This document shows positions 1 to 10,998 of a DNA stretch of 64,000 nucleotides, piece by piece. The stretch is from Zygaena filipendulae. Lineage: Eukaryota; Arthropoda; Insecta; Lepidoptera; Zygaenidae. Location of the stretch: positions 588,001-652,000 of the forward strand of contig OU015666.1 of the NCBI GenBank assembly GCA_907165275.2, written 5' to 3'. A program made the translations under genes and the position numbers. The notes under the pieces are model-generated. The model did not search any database. It saw nothing but the letters and a program-made list of their open reading frames with translations, and was not told where the DNA came from. Position 1 is the first letter of the stretch, and each line of letters begins with the position of its first letter.

Positions 1-1
1 T

Positions 2-364
2 ACAGGACTACCCATTGTAAATTTGCCTTTGATAAACTTTACAAATGCTGAAAGAAAGCCTGTCAATCTGGAAGGAGTGGATTTCAGTAACCTACAGTAT
101 CTTACATACGCATTGAAGAAAAGTGATGTGAAAAGTGAAAATAATATAAGTGAAAATAATATCGTATCATTAAAAAGTGTTAGCGTTTGGACAGTTATAT
201 TGTATTTAGTAATAGGCATTGTTTTAATTTACTTCATGTTTCACTTTCGCGAAACTATAACAATGAAACTTTGCGGAAATCGAAATTCTTCAAATCCTGC
301 GAATTTGAATAATTTCGAACTTGCGGGGGGACGAGTCATGTTGACGGTACCAAGTACTGAATAA
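2..364 (+). CDS. Env-like C-terminus of an LTR retroelement (partial)
   Basis: The frame is open from the window edge to a TAA at 362-364, about 120 codons, so this is the carboxyl end of a longer protein. It has a probable N-glycosylation site near the start, a Lys/Asn-rich stretch, one strongly hydrophobic segment of about 20 residues (roughly 190-250 in DNA), then a short cytoplasmic tail of about 40 residues. An ectodomain, a single membrane anchor and a short tail just before a probable LTR is the layout expected for the envelope of insect errantivirus-like (gypsy) elements. No sequence motif proves this. A host membrane protein is the alternative. The 5' part, including any gag-pol, lies outside the window. 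Confidence 0.4.
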   Translation, partial: TGLPIVNLPLINFTNAERKPVNLEGVDFSNLQYLTYALKKSDVKSENNISENNIVSLKSVSVWTVILYLVIGIVLIYFMFHFRETITMKLCGNRNSSNPANLNNFELAGGRVMLTVPSTE

Positions 365-660
365 TTTCTCTATATTATAAATATTATCATACTGTGACTA
401 CGACCGGGTGGCCAGCCACAGACGCTGAGCAAGCATTCCCGCTACACGGCGAAGTCCATCCGCCCTATAGAGATAAGGTGCTAGGAATTAAGAATAATGT
501 ACTCATGTACTCATGTTAGTTTTAACGTTAGTTTTAAGCATTCATTCTTATTGTAACGGTCATACAATAAAGACGTATTAAAATGCATTAAATTGCTTTT
601 TAAAAAGCGGTCCTGGATCTACCGTGATTTGTCTAGGTAGGCAGGGACCGGGCAAATACT
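365..660 (+). mobile_element. Probable 3' LTR region of the same retroelement
   Basis: Non-coding sequence follows the Env-like stop. A purine-rich run (326-333) sits just before the end of the reading frame, and an AATAAA poly(A) signal lies near 566-571 before an AT-rich then GC-richer stretch ending around 650. This fits a U3-R-U5 arrangement in which the env frame overlaps the LTR. The other LTR is outside the window, so the boundaries cannot be fixed and no target duplication can be checked. Nothing recognisable lies from 661 to 777. Confidence 0.35.
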
Positions 661-777
661 GCCTCATTTATTACTTAGTATAGTTAGTAGTTATCATACA
701 TTATATGTAATACTAGCGCAGAAAGTGTCGTTTACAACGCACGTTGGTGTGGAGCCAAGCCAACGGCGACTGTTGTG

Positions 778-990
778 AATAGAAATGAAATGAAATGAAA
801 TGAAATGAAATGAAATGAAATATAGTTTATTCGTTACGACCACAATTAAATAATATGATTAAACAAAAAGTAGCATAAATAGCGTGTCGCAACAAAAGGG
901 CAACCAGCTCAGCATAAGCCGGGAACCGTTAGGGGCCCGACGCTGGTCTTCCGCTGGAGCCGCGTGACGTGCAGGTTTAGAAAAAGGCAC
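778..990 (-). mobile_element. Non-LTR retrotransposon 3' tail with (TTTCA)n
   Basis: On the minus strand a unique 3'UTR-like segment ends in AATAAACT and then six or more TTTCA units (plus strand 784-822). The block containing GTGTCGCAACAAAA on the plus strand recurs at 19422-19446 together with a similar ATTCGTTA(C/T)GAC segment, so both are tails of one retroposon family. Only the 3' end is present, as in 5'-truncated copies. Confidence 0.5.
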
Positions 991-2219
991 TTTAAAATGA
1001 GGAAATTGGATTAATTTAATGGCATTGTATAATATTATGATGAAAGGCGAAGAACTGACGATAAATAAAATTATGGTATGAAGAAATCTGCAAAAGAATC
1101 TGCAGAAGAATCTGATACCATTATTATTGCACGTTTTCTTGAGTATGAATTACAAAACCTATTTGTGTTTTATAATTATTGGTCAATTATGTAGTAGGTG
1201 TAAGTGAAGTGAAGTACCCAATTGGGCTGGTTGTGAGTAAAATTGAGTCTCGCACGCGTGTCAAACTGTTTTAATTTTGCGAGAAAATATATGAAAATTT
1301 TGCTTATAATAAATAATATCTAAGTAAATTAATTTGGCAATTACTTAAAATATGGAAACTAAGCTTTTCGCACGCTTAGGTATAAGTTATGGAAAAATTA
1401 CTTTTTGAGCACATTTTGTACTTATTAAAAAAAAAGGGAAAGTTTGTCTGTACAAGCCATTTAAATAAAATAAACTCGATTACAGTTTGATTTAAAAGTA
1501 CTCATTGTTATGCATACGAGTAGTTGTAGACAAAGATTGGCTCGGTGCGCCGTCTGTACATCAGTATAGCAGAAACGGAATATAGAGTTACATATCTGTT
1601 TATAAAATGATTGCTATATTGTCGTTTTTACGAACTTTCCTTTACAAAGATTTTATTTGCTTCCTTCTCTTCGCTTCTTTTGCTTCTTGAAGCTTCTTTC
1701 AGAAAAAAACGTGGTCTTAATGTTTCCTTGAAATCCATTTCATTCTTCATTCCTCTCCATCTAGAAGCAGTCGCTTCTGGTTTAACTTCCAAAGTACATG
1801 TAATATAATAGTACTAATCAACGATTAATATTTTGTTAAATACTCATTAAAAAGAATTTTAGAAGAATAGACAAAACTTAAGGCAGCGTTATTGCTAAGG
1901 GCAATGTTTCCAAATAAAATAATTTGAAAAACCGGGTGGTAGAATCTTAAAAGTAAAACACGTGAGAGGTGCATAAAAAGGTAGAAACTGCTAATAGTTA
2001 AAACAATAGTTGATATAAACGAAAACAGGAACTTTTAAAATATATAAGTCTCTTTGCCATTGGAATTCTTGCCAACTGCAATTTGTCAGAGGGTAAAACA
2101 TATTGCCGTGTGGTGAAAAAGTTCTTATTTTTCTGTCTCATTTAGGTAAGGATAAAAATTAATATTAATTATAAATTTAATTATTGAGTTCAAGCAATTT
2201 TTATTATTTACAGATATTT
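991..2219. other. AT-rich DNA without recognised features
   Basis: No convincing coding frame, inverted-repeat element or retroposon tail was seen. A 65-codon frame at 1611-1808 is low-complexity Phe/Leu/Ser and has no supporting feature. Confidence 0.5.
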
Positions 2220-2460
2220 GGACGCAGATAAGCAATGACATGTTAACCCACAAAATTAAGTTATTGATTCAGAACAATTTATTGAGAGTTGGGGAACGTT
2301 TTTTAATTATGTGTTAAATTTAAAAAAATACATTGCTTAAATATGTAACTATATATTGAACATAAAAAATGTTGACACAAAATGGCGCTCCTACTTTTAA
2401 AACACGATCTACTCAAAATTTCTCCAGTGTGGGTTAACACACTATTGCTTATCTATGTCC
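2220..2460 (+). mobile_element. GGAC-MITE copy 1, TSD ATTT
   Basis: This 241-bp element has imperfect terminal inverted repeats of about 32 bp. The left end starts GGACGCAGATAAGCAAT and the right end reads as GGACATAGATAAGCAAT on the other strand. It is flanked by the direct repeat ATTT at 2216-2219 and 2461-2464. It has no coding capacity. Three more copies lie at 4310, 31281 and 45271, each with its own 4-bp duplication. The superfamily is not assigned. Confidence 0.85.
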
Positions 2461-2829
2461 ATTTATATTAAGTAAAATTCGTTTTAGTTACAAAGATAAA
2501 ATTAAAAAAGTTGTTTAATTTGCCCAATGTGCACTACACAGTAAGAAATTTGAATGCTCACCCTCGGGCGAAATAGGTGTGGGCACAATCGAGTTTCAGA
2601 ACTATTCCCACTTCGGGCCCGATGTGAGCATCTTCATTGTTGGAACTTCTGTAATTTGTGTAGGTAACTATTTCGTAGGTTTACGGAGGGGGGGGATCCA
2701 CCCCCCATTAGGATGGGTTATGATTAGTTCAACGATTTTGGGTGGACGCATGTACCTACGATTGGCGTTTATACAGAGTGTTAAAAAAGTGTACTAGGCC
2801 GCGAGTCCTTTAAATTATTTATTTATTTA
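2461..2829. repeat. Spacer with two inverted-repeat segments
   Basis: 2552-2632 contains imperfect complementary arms (a GCTCAC..TCGGGC block against GCCCGATGTGAGC). At 2686-2706 a G7 run, ATCCA and a C6 run can form a short GC hairpin. A 72-codon frame crossing both (2579-2797) looks like a by-product. Confidence 0.35.
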
Positions 2830-3036
2830 CTAGCTGTGCCCCGAGGTTTCACCCGCGGTAATTTCAGAGTTCCCGCGGGAATTCCGGGATAAAAAGTACC
2901 TTATGTCCTTCTCTGTACCCCTGACAACGTGCATGCCAAATTTCACCCAAATCAGTTCAGTCGTTTTTGCGTGATTGAGTAACAAACAAACAAACATCCA
3001 AACATCCACACTTTCACATTTATAATATTAGTAGGA
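2830..3036 (-). mobile_element. Non-autonomous Helitron, S-type
   Basis: Read on the minus strand it starts TCCTACTAATATTATAAATG and ends with a CCGCGGG/ACCTCGG hairpin about 8 nt before a terminal CTAG. The flanks are A and T, so it sits at an A^T target with no duplication. 5'-TC, a hairpin, CTRR-3' and A^T insertion are the defining Helitron traits. About 200 bp, non-coding. Its 5' module is the GTGGATGTTTGG..ACTCAATCACGC type, called S-type here. Confidence 0.75.
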
Positions 3037-3040
3037 TTTA

Positions 3041-3257
3041 CTAGCTGTGCCCCGCGGTTTCACCCGTGATAATTTTGGAGTACCCGCGGGCATTCCGGGT
3101 TAAAAAGTACCCTATGTCCTTCTCTGTACCCCTTACAACGTGCATGTCAAATTTCATCCAAATCCGTTCAGCTTTTTTGCGTGATTGAGTAACAAACATC
3201 CAAACATCCACACTTTCACATTTTTTTTTTAATATTACATTTATAATATTAGTAGGA
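3041..3257 (-). mobile_element. Non-autonomous Helitron, S-type
   Basis: This is a second S-type copy in the same orientation, separated from the previous one by only four bases (TTTA). The hairpin arm is partly degraded (CCCGTGATAA). A T10 run with a short AATATTACATT duplication interrupts the 5' end on the minus strand. Confidence 0.75.
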
Positions 3258-3355
3258 TTTATTTAAACTATGCAAATCATTAAATTATGCACATCATGGT
3301 ACAAAGGCGGACTTAATGCCACAGTGGCATTCTCTGCCAGTCAATCTTAGATTAT
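3258..3355 (-). mobile_element. Non-LTR/SINE 3' tail
   Basis: The minus strand reads as the widespread lepidopteran tail GACTGGCAGAGAATGCC, then GCATTAAGTCCGCCTTTGT, then GTGCATAAtTTAATG and an AT-rich end. The same module occurs at 12900 (plus), 16515 (minus), 36206 (plus) and, shortened, 11430 (minus). Confidence 0.55.
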
Positions 3356-3371
3356 CTCTGTAACTAAACAA

Positions 3372-3597
3372 GTCTCGATAGAAAAAACTTTTTAAAACAT
3401 TTTTTTTTTATAAAACAATATTTTATTCTAAGCTAATTATCATCCAAACTAAACGTGTTGACAAAAATTCAGCTCAATCGGTTGAAGATATTGTCTGCTT
3501 CCAAATTGAGTTGCAAGATTCCACCCGTACAAACATAGTTAATTACATACATACATACATATATTGCAAGATAAATAAATGCTTTTAATTAAAACTT
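3372..3597 (+). repeat. Dispersed repeat copy A (paired with 60503)
   Basis: The block starts GTCTCGATAGAAAAAACTTT and contains CTCAATCGGTTGAAGATAT and GATTCCACCCGTACAAACAT. It matches 60503-60718 along its length in the same orientation. No coding capacity or terminal repeat was recognised. Confidence 0.6.
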
Positions 3598-3617
3598 TTT
3601 TGTTACTTACTATTTTT

Positions 3618-3785
3618 GTTCCCCGCTGTTTTCCTTGGTTTTGCTCTGGTACATTTCGGAATTCCTTCGGGAATGCTACGTCACAATCTAGAAATTACTC
3701 TACATGCGCGTTGAATTTCATCCAAATTCATTCAATCTTATGTAACTGAGTGACAAAAATTCAAATCTTACACCATTATGTGAAG
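3618..3785 (-). mobile_element. Degenerate Helitron fragment
   Basis: It keeps the TTCCCCGC..GGTTTTGC and GGAATTCCTTCGGGAAT elements of the Helitron 3' module and the TTTCATCCAAATTCATTCA segment, with many substitutions. From 3786 to 4309 nothing else is recognised. Confidence 0.45.
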
Positions 3786-4309
3786 GTAAAATTAGTGAAT
3801 AAATAATAATTGTTTTTTTTTTCTTAAATTTGTATTGTATTGTAAAATAAGTACCTATTGTTCATGTAAATAAATCAGTAAAAACTAAAGCAAAAAGAGA
3901 AGCCATACGGAAATTGATACGGCGCTGTGCATAAAAGTAGAAAAAGTCGCGTGGAAACAACTAGCGAGTAATAAATCAGTCAGACGGGCCCCGGGGTCCG
4001 CCTTAGTGCTGCTTTCGTGCATATTGTATGGGCATATAAATGTATATACATATATAGCTTTATGCAATTCAAAGCGTATGAGAATACTAAATTTACATCT
4101 ACACTTTGCAACCCCGAAAACCAAAAAAACTACAGTCTTCTTTCACGATATCTACTAATTTTAACAATTAACATAGTATTGTGAAATAAACGTTTACTAG
4201 CAAAGTAACAATATAATTATTATTATAATATATATAATAAATTATATAAATTTCGATTGGAAACGTGTCTCCAAACGCCTCCATAACACGCTACGTTTTG
4301 AGGCTATGT

Positions 4310-4544
4310 GGACGCAGATAAGCAATAACATGTTAACCCACAAAATTAAGTTACCTATTCAGAACGATTTATTGAGAGATATGGAACGTTTTTTAATTAT
4401 GTGTTTAACGTATTACATTGTTTAAGTATGTAACTAAATATTGAACATAAAAAATGTTGACAGAAAATGACGCTATAATTTTAAAACACGATTTACTCAA
4501 AATTTCTCCAGTGTGGGTTAACACACTATTGCTTATCTATGTCC
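4310..4544 (+). mobile_element. GGAC-MITE copy 2, TSD ATGT
   Basis: This 235-bp copy has the same terminal repeats as the 2220 copy and direct repeats ATGT at 4306-4309 and 4545-4548. The internal TTATTGAGAG and AAATGTTGACA blocks are shared. Confidence 0.87.
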
Positions 4545-5439
4545 ATGTGAAAACAAAGCCCGAATACTAAACAATTAGAGTAGGTAGGCAGGTGCCAAAA
4601 TAAGGAGTTAGATTTTTGGATATAAGTACCTACTTATTATGTTTATTGAGCATAATAAAACTGATCGATTTTCGATCAAGACCAAAATTATCGTGATCCG
4701 GTGTTTTTTTTTTTTGGAGAATGCTTGTAGCTTCTAAACAGTGATAAAGAAATGAATTTGGTATTTTCAAAGTACCTACCTATTTACAAATCTAGAATTT
4801 CACTCATAATTTATTTTACTATTTAATTTCAATGTTTATTTTGAAGATTTTTCGTCTCGCGCGTAGCAGCTGTCACTTTCTCATCTTCTTCTTCTTTGTA
4901 ATTTTATGACTACATTATTTTGTCAAATGTCAACATAACACGATTGCTTTGTCGCCGCTCAGTGATTTTTCCACATAGCTCCTTGAAAAGGTAAAAATAA
5001 AAGGTGCCAATAACTGCAATTTAACCCTGTACATAGATTATTGGGCGGGTGTTATCATAATTGTAGGTACTACGTCCGATCCATGTTTTTGCTCATCAGT
5101 CAGCCGACCCGGCCAGTCGCACGCCATTAGCCGGAGCGCGCACATCGCCGGATTTACAGATTACTCTAATTGAAAATGGAACGGGATTCCATACATGTAG
5201 TTACGATCCGAAATGGCGGGGATTATGGCCGCCATTGAAATTGGGATTTTGCAAATATTTTATTACAGGTGTTCGTTCATCAGATACACATTCATATCTA
5301 CCTTTACATTGTTAATTTTGCGGCAAAAAAAAAACTAATCGATGACTCTACTAAAATTGATAAGGATGATGTTCTGAAAAAGAGAGCTGTAGAAACCTGT
5401 AGTTATAATATTGACTTTGTTATTTTTCTTTGAGATATA
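4545..5439. other. AT-rich spacer with a GC-rich island
   Basis: The island at about 5090-5165 starts with an ATCAGTCAG initiator-like motif and is rich in CCGG and GCGC, unlike its neighbours. It could be a promoter or old exon, but no reading frame or splice site supports this. The rest holds nothing recognised. Confidence 0.3.
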
Positions 5440-5635
5440 AAAAAAAATCGATTTCTTTGGATGTTTCTTTGTTTTTAATGGATAAACTTAAAAACCACTT
5501 TACCGATTTTTAAAAGTCTGTTATTTATAGGAAGCTACCGTGTTCCTGAGTGACATAAGGCACTTGACTTTGTGTCTCGGAATTTTCACGGGAACTCTGA
5601 ATTTGACGCCAGTGAAACCGTGGGGGATCGCCTAG
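5440..5635 (+). mobile_element. Degenerate Helitron, GGATAAAC type
   Basis: It contains TAATGGATAAACTTAAAAAC, GAAGCTACCGTGTTCCTGAG and a degraded 3' module ending AGTGAAACCGTGGG..CTAG|T. It resembles the copies at 14317 and 18727. Confidence 0.55.
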
Positions 5636-6468
5636 TATTTTATAAATGCCTAATTGGTTTATTTACAATCCTTCATCTGTTCATGTATAATGATATTCTA
5701 ACAAAAAAATCATATATTAATATTATTGTTGCCTACATAAATAAACCTTAACCAACATAGACAAAAATATTTTGTCACAAAACCATTAGGTACATATTTG
5801 TCATATGAAAGTTGGCAACAAGCGTTTCCCAATGTTTTTAAATGATCAAAACGTCATATCCGGTGGAGATCGCGACTGGGCAAAGGTCCAACGCTGCGTG
5901 CAGCCTGAACGTTGTCGTTGCTTTGTAATGAATGATACGAAATAGAAAAACTGTTGCGTTTTCAAGCTTTAGTGAACACGCGATGTTGTGTTCCTGTGTT
6001 TTTTTTTTAGCTTTTAACATGGAGTGAAATAGTTTTTGTGATTAAAAGTCGAGTTTTTATTAACAAATATGTACCTACCTACGTCTGGATTTCGTTTTTA
6101 ATTCAACAATTTAATTATAGATTTAATTGAATTTATTAAGACGTTCTCCAAAACCAAAATGCCAACAAAGTAAACTTATCAATTAAATGTTAGCGTTGGT
6201 TCAATGTTTTTCGTTATAACGGAGTCGAGTTCGTATCGTAATAATATTTTAAAGCCTTAAGGCCTGAAGTAGGAAGGAAACAATGTTAATTACTGGCAGT
6301 TTGGTGAAATTGTGGTCGCGAGTGAAAACACACGGGAAGCCACAACGAGCGTGACTGCGGCTGACGAATTACACGAAAGGTAGAAAACTAAATTTGTTCT
6401 TTTCACTTTCGTATTGTCTGTAAGTTCACTTCAGTACATAAAGCTAATAAAACTTAATATTGACAGCA
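5636..6468. other. AT-rich DNA without recognised genes
   Basis: A GC-richer patch at 6290-6375 ends ACGAAAG|GTAGAA and could be mistaken for an exon end, but it has no other support. Nothing else is seen. Confidence 0.35.
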
Positions 6469-6540
6469 CCCTTGGTCTAGTAGTCAGCGAATCTTACTGC
6501 AATCTTATTATCTTCATGTCGCGGGTCTTTACGTCAGGGT
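6469..6540 (+). mobile_element. Degenerate tRNA-derived SINE head
   Basis: TTGGTCTAGTAGTCAGCGAA resembles a Pol III A box in a Glu/Asp-like tRNA, and GTCGCGGGTCTTTACGTCA about 40 bp later resembles a decayed B box. The same arrangement is better preserved at 29396. It is not a functional tRNA. Confidence 0.4.
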
Positions 6541-6648
6541 AAATACCATATTTATGTCTAGTATGAGTATCTAATGTATGTATTTATGAGTAGATATTAT
6601 ATTAGTTATTCGGTACCTATAGTACAAGCTCTGCTTAGATTGAAACCA

Positions 6649-6807
6649 GCCCCAAGATGCGCAACACGATAAAATTTTATCGAGCCATTTTATCGATTCT
6701 CGTCGACAAAACGACATAAAATGTCGTCGAGAATCGATAAAATATATGTCGACGAGAATCGATAAAATGGCTCGATAAATTTTTATCGTGTTGCGCATCT
6801 TAGCCCC
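6649..6807. mobile_element. Palindromic MITE copy 1
   Basis: The two arms are almost perfectly complementary over about 60 bp (AAGATGCGCAACACGATAAA at the left, its complement at the right), giving one long hairpin. The centre holds an extra partial arm (TGTCGTCGAGAATCGATAAA), so this copy is about 25 bp longer than the one at 19448. It has no coding capacity. Confidence 0.8.
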
Positions 6808-7872
6808 GCTGGTGAAGTTTTGTGATAATAATAAATATAGATAACCTAAGATTAATTGATTTTGATTTTTTAAGATATAGGTACGCGTACACAATTCATT
6901 ATTTTAAGCTATGTCAATATTGGTTTTAATGTAGAATTACATTTTGATACAGGTTTACCATGAACAATGACTTACATTACGATTTCGGCGTTTTTTTAAA
7001 CGCGCAGGGTGCGCACGTAACAAGTTCATTTGTTTAACAAAAGTAGGCAAATGAAAGTCTGAGGTTCGTGTTTAGAACTTCATAATATTATTACAAAAAC
7101 GTTTTAGTAGAGTTAATCAAATGGTTTGGACGCACTAAGCAAAATAAACCGAGTGAATTTTGTACCTACATTAGCTATCATTTTAGCACGTTTATAGCTT
7201 CCATTTTAGAGAAGAAAATGTGTATTTTATTTATCGGAAAGAAGACGTAATGTCATGGTCGCAAAATACCACAGGATGTTATTGAAAAGTGCGATTCTTG
7301 CGGGGTCAATTCATTGTTTGACTGTGTTAGTTAAAGTTTTTAAAATAACTGTGATACAACTATTGCAAGAAACAATTTTTATGCGTCATCATCCCAACTG
7401 AAACTCAAAACGACCCAAATAATAATATAGAATTTTTCCCTATTTATTAGGGTAAATGAACAGTTGCGAGCCGCCCGAATCCAAAGTTAAACATTCAAAC
7501 GAGCTGTTATTATCTCGACGGCTCCATTTCGAAGTTTAATATCAATTTAAATAATGGTAAAGTTAAATTTGAAGTTCGTTAAAGGAAAGAAAGCTAAATA
7601 AAATTTTATATTTAGTTATTAAAATGTTGAAGATAATATTACGACGTTTTCGTTATTATAAATTGAAAAAGTTTTTTTTGCTCGATTGCTTCTTCAATAT
7701 TTAGGTATCTACTTGGCTTTTAAAATGAGGCTTTCATGGTAGTTCTTTTATTTATTTTTAACTATACGCCTATGTTTCGATTATAGGTAACTAATTTGCG
7801 GGGTGTTAGTTGATTAATAACACACAAACCCTTAAACTCTTGTCGGGAGAAGGTTCGTATAATCATCACTAT
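6808..7872. other. AT-rich DNA, nothing recognised
   Basis: No coding, repeat or RNA feature could be supported in this stretch. Confidence 0.5.
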
Positions 7873-7961
7873 TGGATCCAGTAATTATCCAGTAAGTTAT
7901 GAAAGATTGACCTCATATCCAGGAGATATACAAAACCCATCAGAAGAGATAAATTACCTAC

Positions 7962-8250
7962 CTTGTAAGTTCTTCCTGCGAGCAGTTCCCTGACTTTACT
8001 GGAGCGCCTCTTCTTCACCAACCGGATACACAACTCCAACTTGGTATAGCCATTCTTACTCTTTTTGACATTTGGTTTGTGCTTTGTAGCGAGTGGGGCT
8101 AGTGGTGTTACACAAAGGAGTTCTTCATAAACGTTGCCAGGGATACAGAAAAGAAAATAGGGTACTCTTACCGGAATTCTCGTAGTACCTGCGGTACCAG
8201 CGTGGTCTATTGTAATAGTTTCAAATTTAACATAATAAACTTTTAGATAT
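7962..8250 (-). other. Candidate coding exon (weak)
   Basis: One minus-strand frame is open from about 8250 to 7873. Its second half encodes a Lys/Arg-rich stretch (KNGYTKLELCIRLVKKRR, about residues 55-72), then ends ACTTACAAG|GTAGGT, a good 5' splice site at 7962/7961. The upstream half overlaps a Helitron-like segment (8124-8210), which argues for chance openness or an exonised transposon. No homologue is recognised and no start codon is near the beginning. Not a firm gene call. Confidence 0.22.
8124..8210 (+). mobile_element. Helitron fragment
   Basis: ACGTTGCCAGGGATACAGAA, AAATAGGGTACTC and CCGGAATTCTCG match the 3' half of the Helitron consensus in order. The terminal hairpin and CTAG are lost. 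Confidence 0.5.
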
Positions 8251-9032
8251 GTTTACAATGAAAATAGTAAAAAAAAATAATTAACTAAACAATTTCAGTG
8301 AAGTTATGGAAAATAAAATGTACCTATATTTAAATTGTACACAAATACCTGAACAGTCATTATGTTTTCAAATACAAATTAATAGATATGACTAACAAAG
8401 AACAATCATTGTAGAGATATTTAGCTCACAACGCCTCATGGCAATTGATATATTACCCGACACATAACTGAACCATTTACCCCGCTCATTAGACGGGAGT
8501 GTTATGGAAAAGAAATTCCATTCGGAATGACAAAGAAACTGTATTTTTTCTATAATTAGCCGTACTAAATAATATTGGGGCATGATCTAACACAGTATGT
8601 TGAATGTTACATCACCTAATGCCTCTGAAAATGTACATTTGCTAGTCTTTTTCCCCAATTTGTTTTTACTTTTGAAGTGCTCGTTAATTTAGTAGCGTTA
8701 CGGTTGGTTTTGCTTTGATTTTAGTGAAAGTGCGCTGTCAATTTGATGTATGCGTTTGTCGTGGCCGTACAATTTTAAAAGTTACAGACAAGGATGGAGT
8801 GTGGCGATAGTTGGATATCATTAATTGTGTGCTATGACTTAACAAACGGTTTGAGCTTCTCTTTTTTTCACTATTGGAATAAGAAAACTCTGATTCACGA
8901 CGTATTTCACTCAGACTCAACAAAATCAATTTTTAGAGGAGTAGTAAACTAGTAGGTATTTGCTTAATTTATTTATTTATTTATTTATTTATTTATTCAA
9001 CAAAATTCCCCAGCACATGACAGTACGCGTTG
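8211..9032. other. AT-rich spacer with (ATTT)n
   Basis: An (ATTT)n run at about 8967-8997 may mark the tail of a lost minus-strand retroposon. Nothing else is recognised. Confidence 0.4.
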
Positions 9033-9330
9033 ATGTTAGAGTTCCCGCGGGAATTCCAGAATAAAAGTACAGTATGTCCTATTCTGTACCTTGACAAGTA
9101 GGCGACTTCCAACACTTCCAACAAACATCCTTATATTTCAACCAATTTACACAAAACCTTGAAAAATTATGTAGGTATCTAAACCTTCCTCATGAATCAC
9201 TCTATCTATTGGAGAAAATCGCATGAAAATCTCTTCAGTAGTTTTTGAATTTATCGCGAACAGCGAGACAGACAGACTCGGCGGAGGACTGTTAGTGATT
9301 TCGCCAACTTTTGACATAAAATAAAAAAGT
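9033..9330 (-). mobile_element. Helitron fragment plus old repeat
   Basis: 9033-9099 keeps GAGTTCCCGCGGGAATTCC and the GTATGTCCT..CTGTACC block of the Helitron 3' module on the minus strand. 9195-9300 (GAAAATCGCATGAAAATCTC, GACAGACAGACTCGG) belongs to another dispersed repeat, also seen near 26280-26340. Confidence 0.4.
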
Positions 9331-9384
9331 TAGTTGTTAACGTCATTGTGATTTCTCAAATCTATGTATGTATTTATGTAACGA

Positions 9385-9550
9385 TGTTATTTTCAGAGTT
9401 TCCGCGGGAATTTCGGGAAAAAAAGCACCCAATGTCCTTTTCTGCACCCCTAACAACGTGTATGCAAAATTTCATGATGATCGGTTGAGCCGTTAAGGCG
9501 TGAAAGCGTAACAAATAAACAAACACATTTTGCGTTTATAATAGTAAGGA
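9385..9550 (-). mobile_element. Helitron, TTACGCTTTCACGCC type, 3' decayed
   Basis: On the minus strand it begins TCCTTACTATTATAAACGC, contains GTTACGCTTTCACGCCTTAA and a degraded ATTCCCGCGGAAAC, and lacks the final CTAG hairpin. Confidence 0.55.
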
Positions 9551-10826
9551 TTAATAGTTACATAAAAGCATTAATTTACCAAAAGCTTGAATACATCTCT
9601 CGTTTAGTATTACATATTGTATGTAGGTACGCACATAAAATTTATGTATATTTAATATACAAGTGTATCCACACATATATTGAAATACAATATAACCATT
9701 TTACTTACGCAACTATTGTTACAGTTAATTGGCAAATTAACAGAGCAAATATTGCGACGGTAAACTTCACTTGGTACCTTACCGAATACATATTGTAATT
9801 GTCACATAGTATTTCAATTAGCGAGTGAAGCCTACATGGACGACCTTGTTGTAGAGTAACAACTCTACCCATAGAGAACGTACTTGTGAATTTTGACAGG
9901 CTCACACTATTTACTAACTCAGTGTCTCAATTCGGTCCCAAGTTCGAAACTGGTACCGTACCTACGGGTGTATTTGGAAAAACAAAATGGTTTTAGCAGC
10001 AACATGGATACACTCTAAAAAAATAATCACCAAATTTAAATCTGTGAGAAAAGTGTCATTATTTTAGATCGCTGGGTACAGTTCGAAAAAAAAAAAGGAA
10101 ATTAGGTAATCTATGTCATTGTTTAAGTACAAAGTGTTTTATTCAATCAAAATTTGGTGTCTATGCCACTTTTTGAAAGGATATTTGGGTGAGTTCATAT
10201 AATTTTTGCTACATCAATAATTATACAAGTTTAAATTGCCCTTATGTAATATTGAGGTGTGAGAGAGCTTATTCACAAAAAAATATTTGATTATTGTAGT
10301 GGTAAACTCCACATTATGCAGTTTTTGTGGACTGTCGTCCAAAATTCAAAATTAAGTAATCATTAAAACGACACTGAGTGTGGTCGTTAGAGTTTTGAAC
10401 AGACACATACTTCTATCGTCTCTGTGGTCCTGATACCTTGGTGGTTTAACAGGTGGTTAAACTAACATAACCTATATGATCCGTCATTTATGGGCCAAAA
10501 TTGCCAAAAATAATAAAGAAAATTAACATATTATTCTCTATCATTTATGGTCCGTGACAGTTGCTTACACTTATCATCATAGATGAGTCACTGAGTTCTA
10601 CCAGTAAATTACGTTTGAAATAGGCGTTCAGCAAAGCGGAACATATCCGAGTGTTGACCTAAATTACGTTGAATGAATCATTTATCGTTGATAGCAGATA
10701 TGTACTCACAAGTCACAAGTATATTTGTTTACTCGAAGAAATACCTATACCTTATCGCGTATTTATGAATGTTTTCCAAGAATGAAATGAAAAGAAAAAC
10801 CAAGGTTTGAGAGTGGAGAGTGTATC
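9551..10826. other. AT-rich DNA, nothing recognised
   Basis: A 66-codon minus frame at 9705-9905 has no recognisable domain. No repeats of known type were seen. Confidence 0.45.
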
Positions 10827-10988
10827 AACGGTGTGTTCCGGCAGCCCCATTTGAAAGCCAGTTCCCATCCCCATTCCAAGTCGGCAACGCACCTGCATGC
10901 CTTCTGATGTTGCAGATGTCCACATGGGCGGCGGTAATCATTTACCATCAGCTATACCAGTTGCTCCTTTGCCCCCTATGATATAAAG
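10827..10988 (+). mobile_element. Bm1-like SINE 3' part
   Basis: It contains GGTGTGTTCCGGCAGCCCCA, GGCAACGCACCTGCATGCC, a GTTGCAGATGTCC..GGGCGGCGGT block and the tail TTTGCCCCCTATGATATAAA. It is about 85-90% alike to 39630-39790 by eye. The 5' head is missing here. Confidence 0.65.
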
Positions 10989-10998
10989 AAAATCAGGT

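Noticed and set aside
2830..3257. SINE or LINE interpretation of the CTAG-ending repeats
   Set aside because: They lack Pol III boxes, poly(A) tails and target duplications. TC start, hairpin, CTRR end and A^T sites fit Helitrons.
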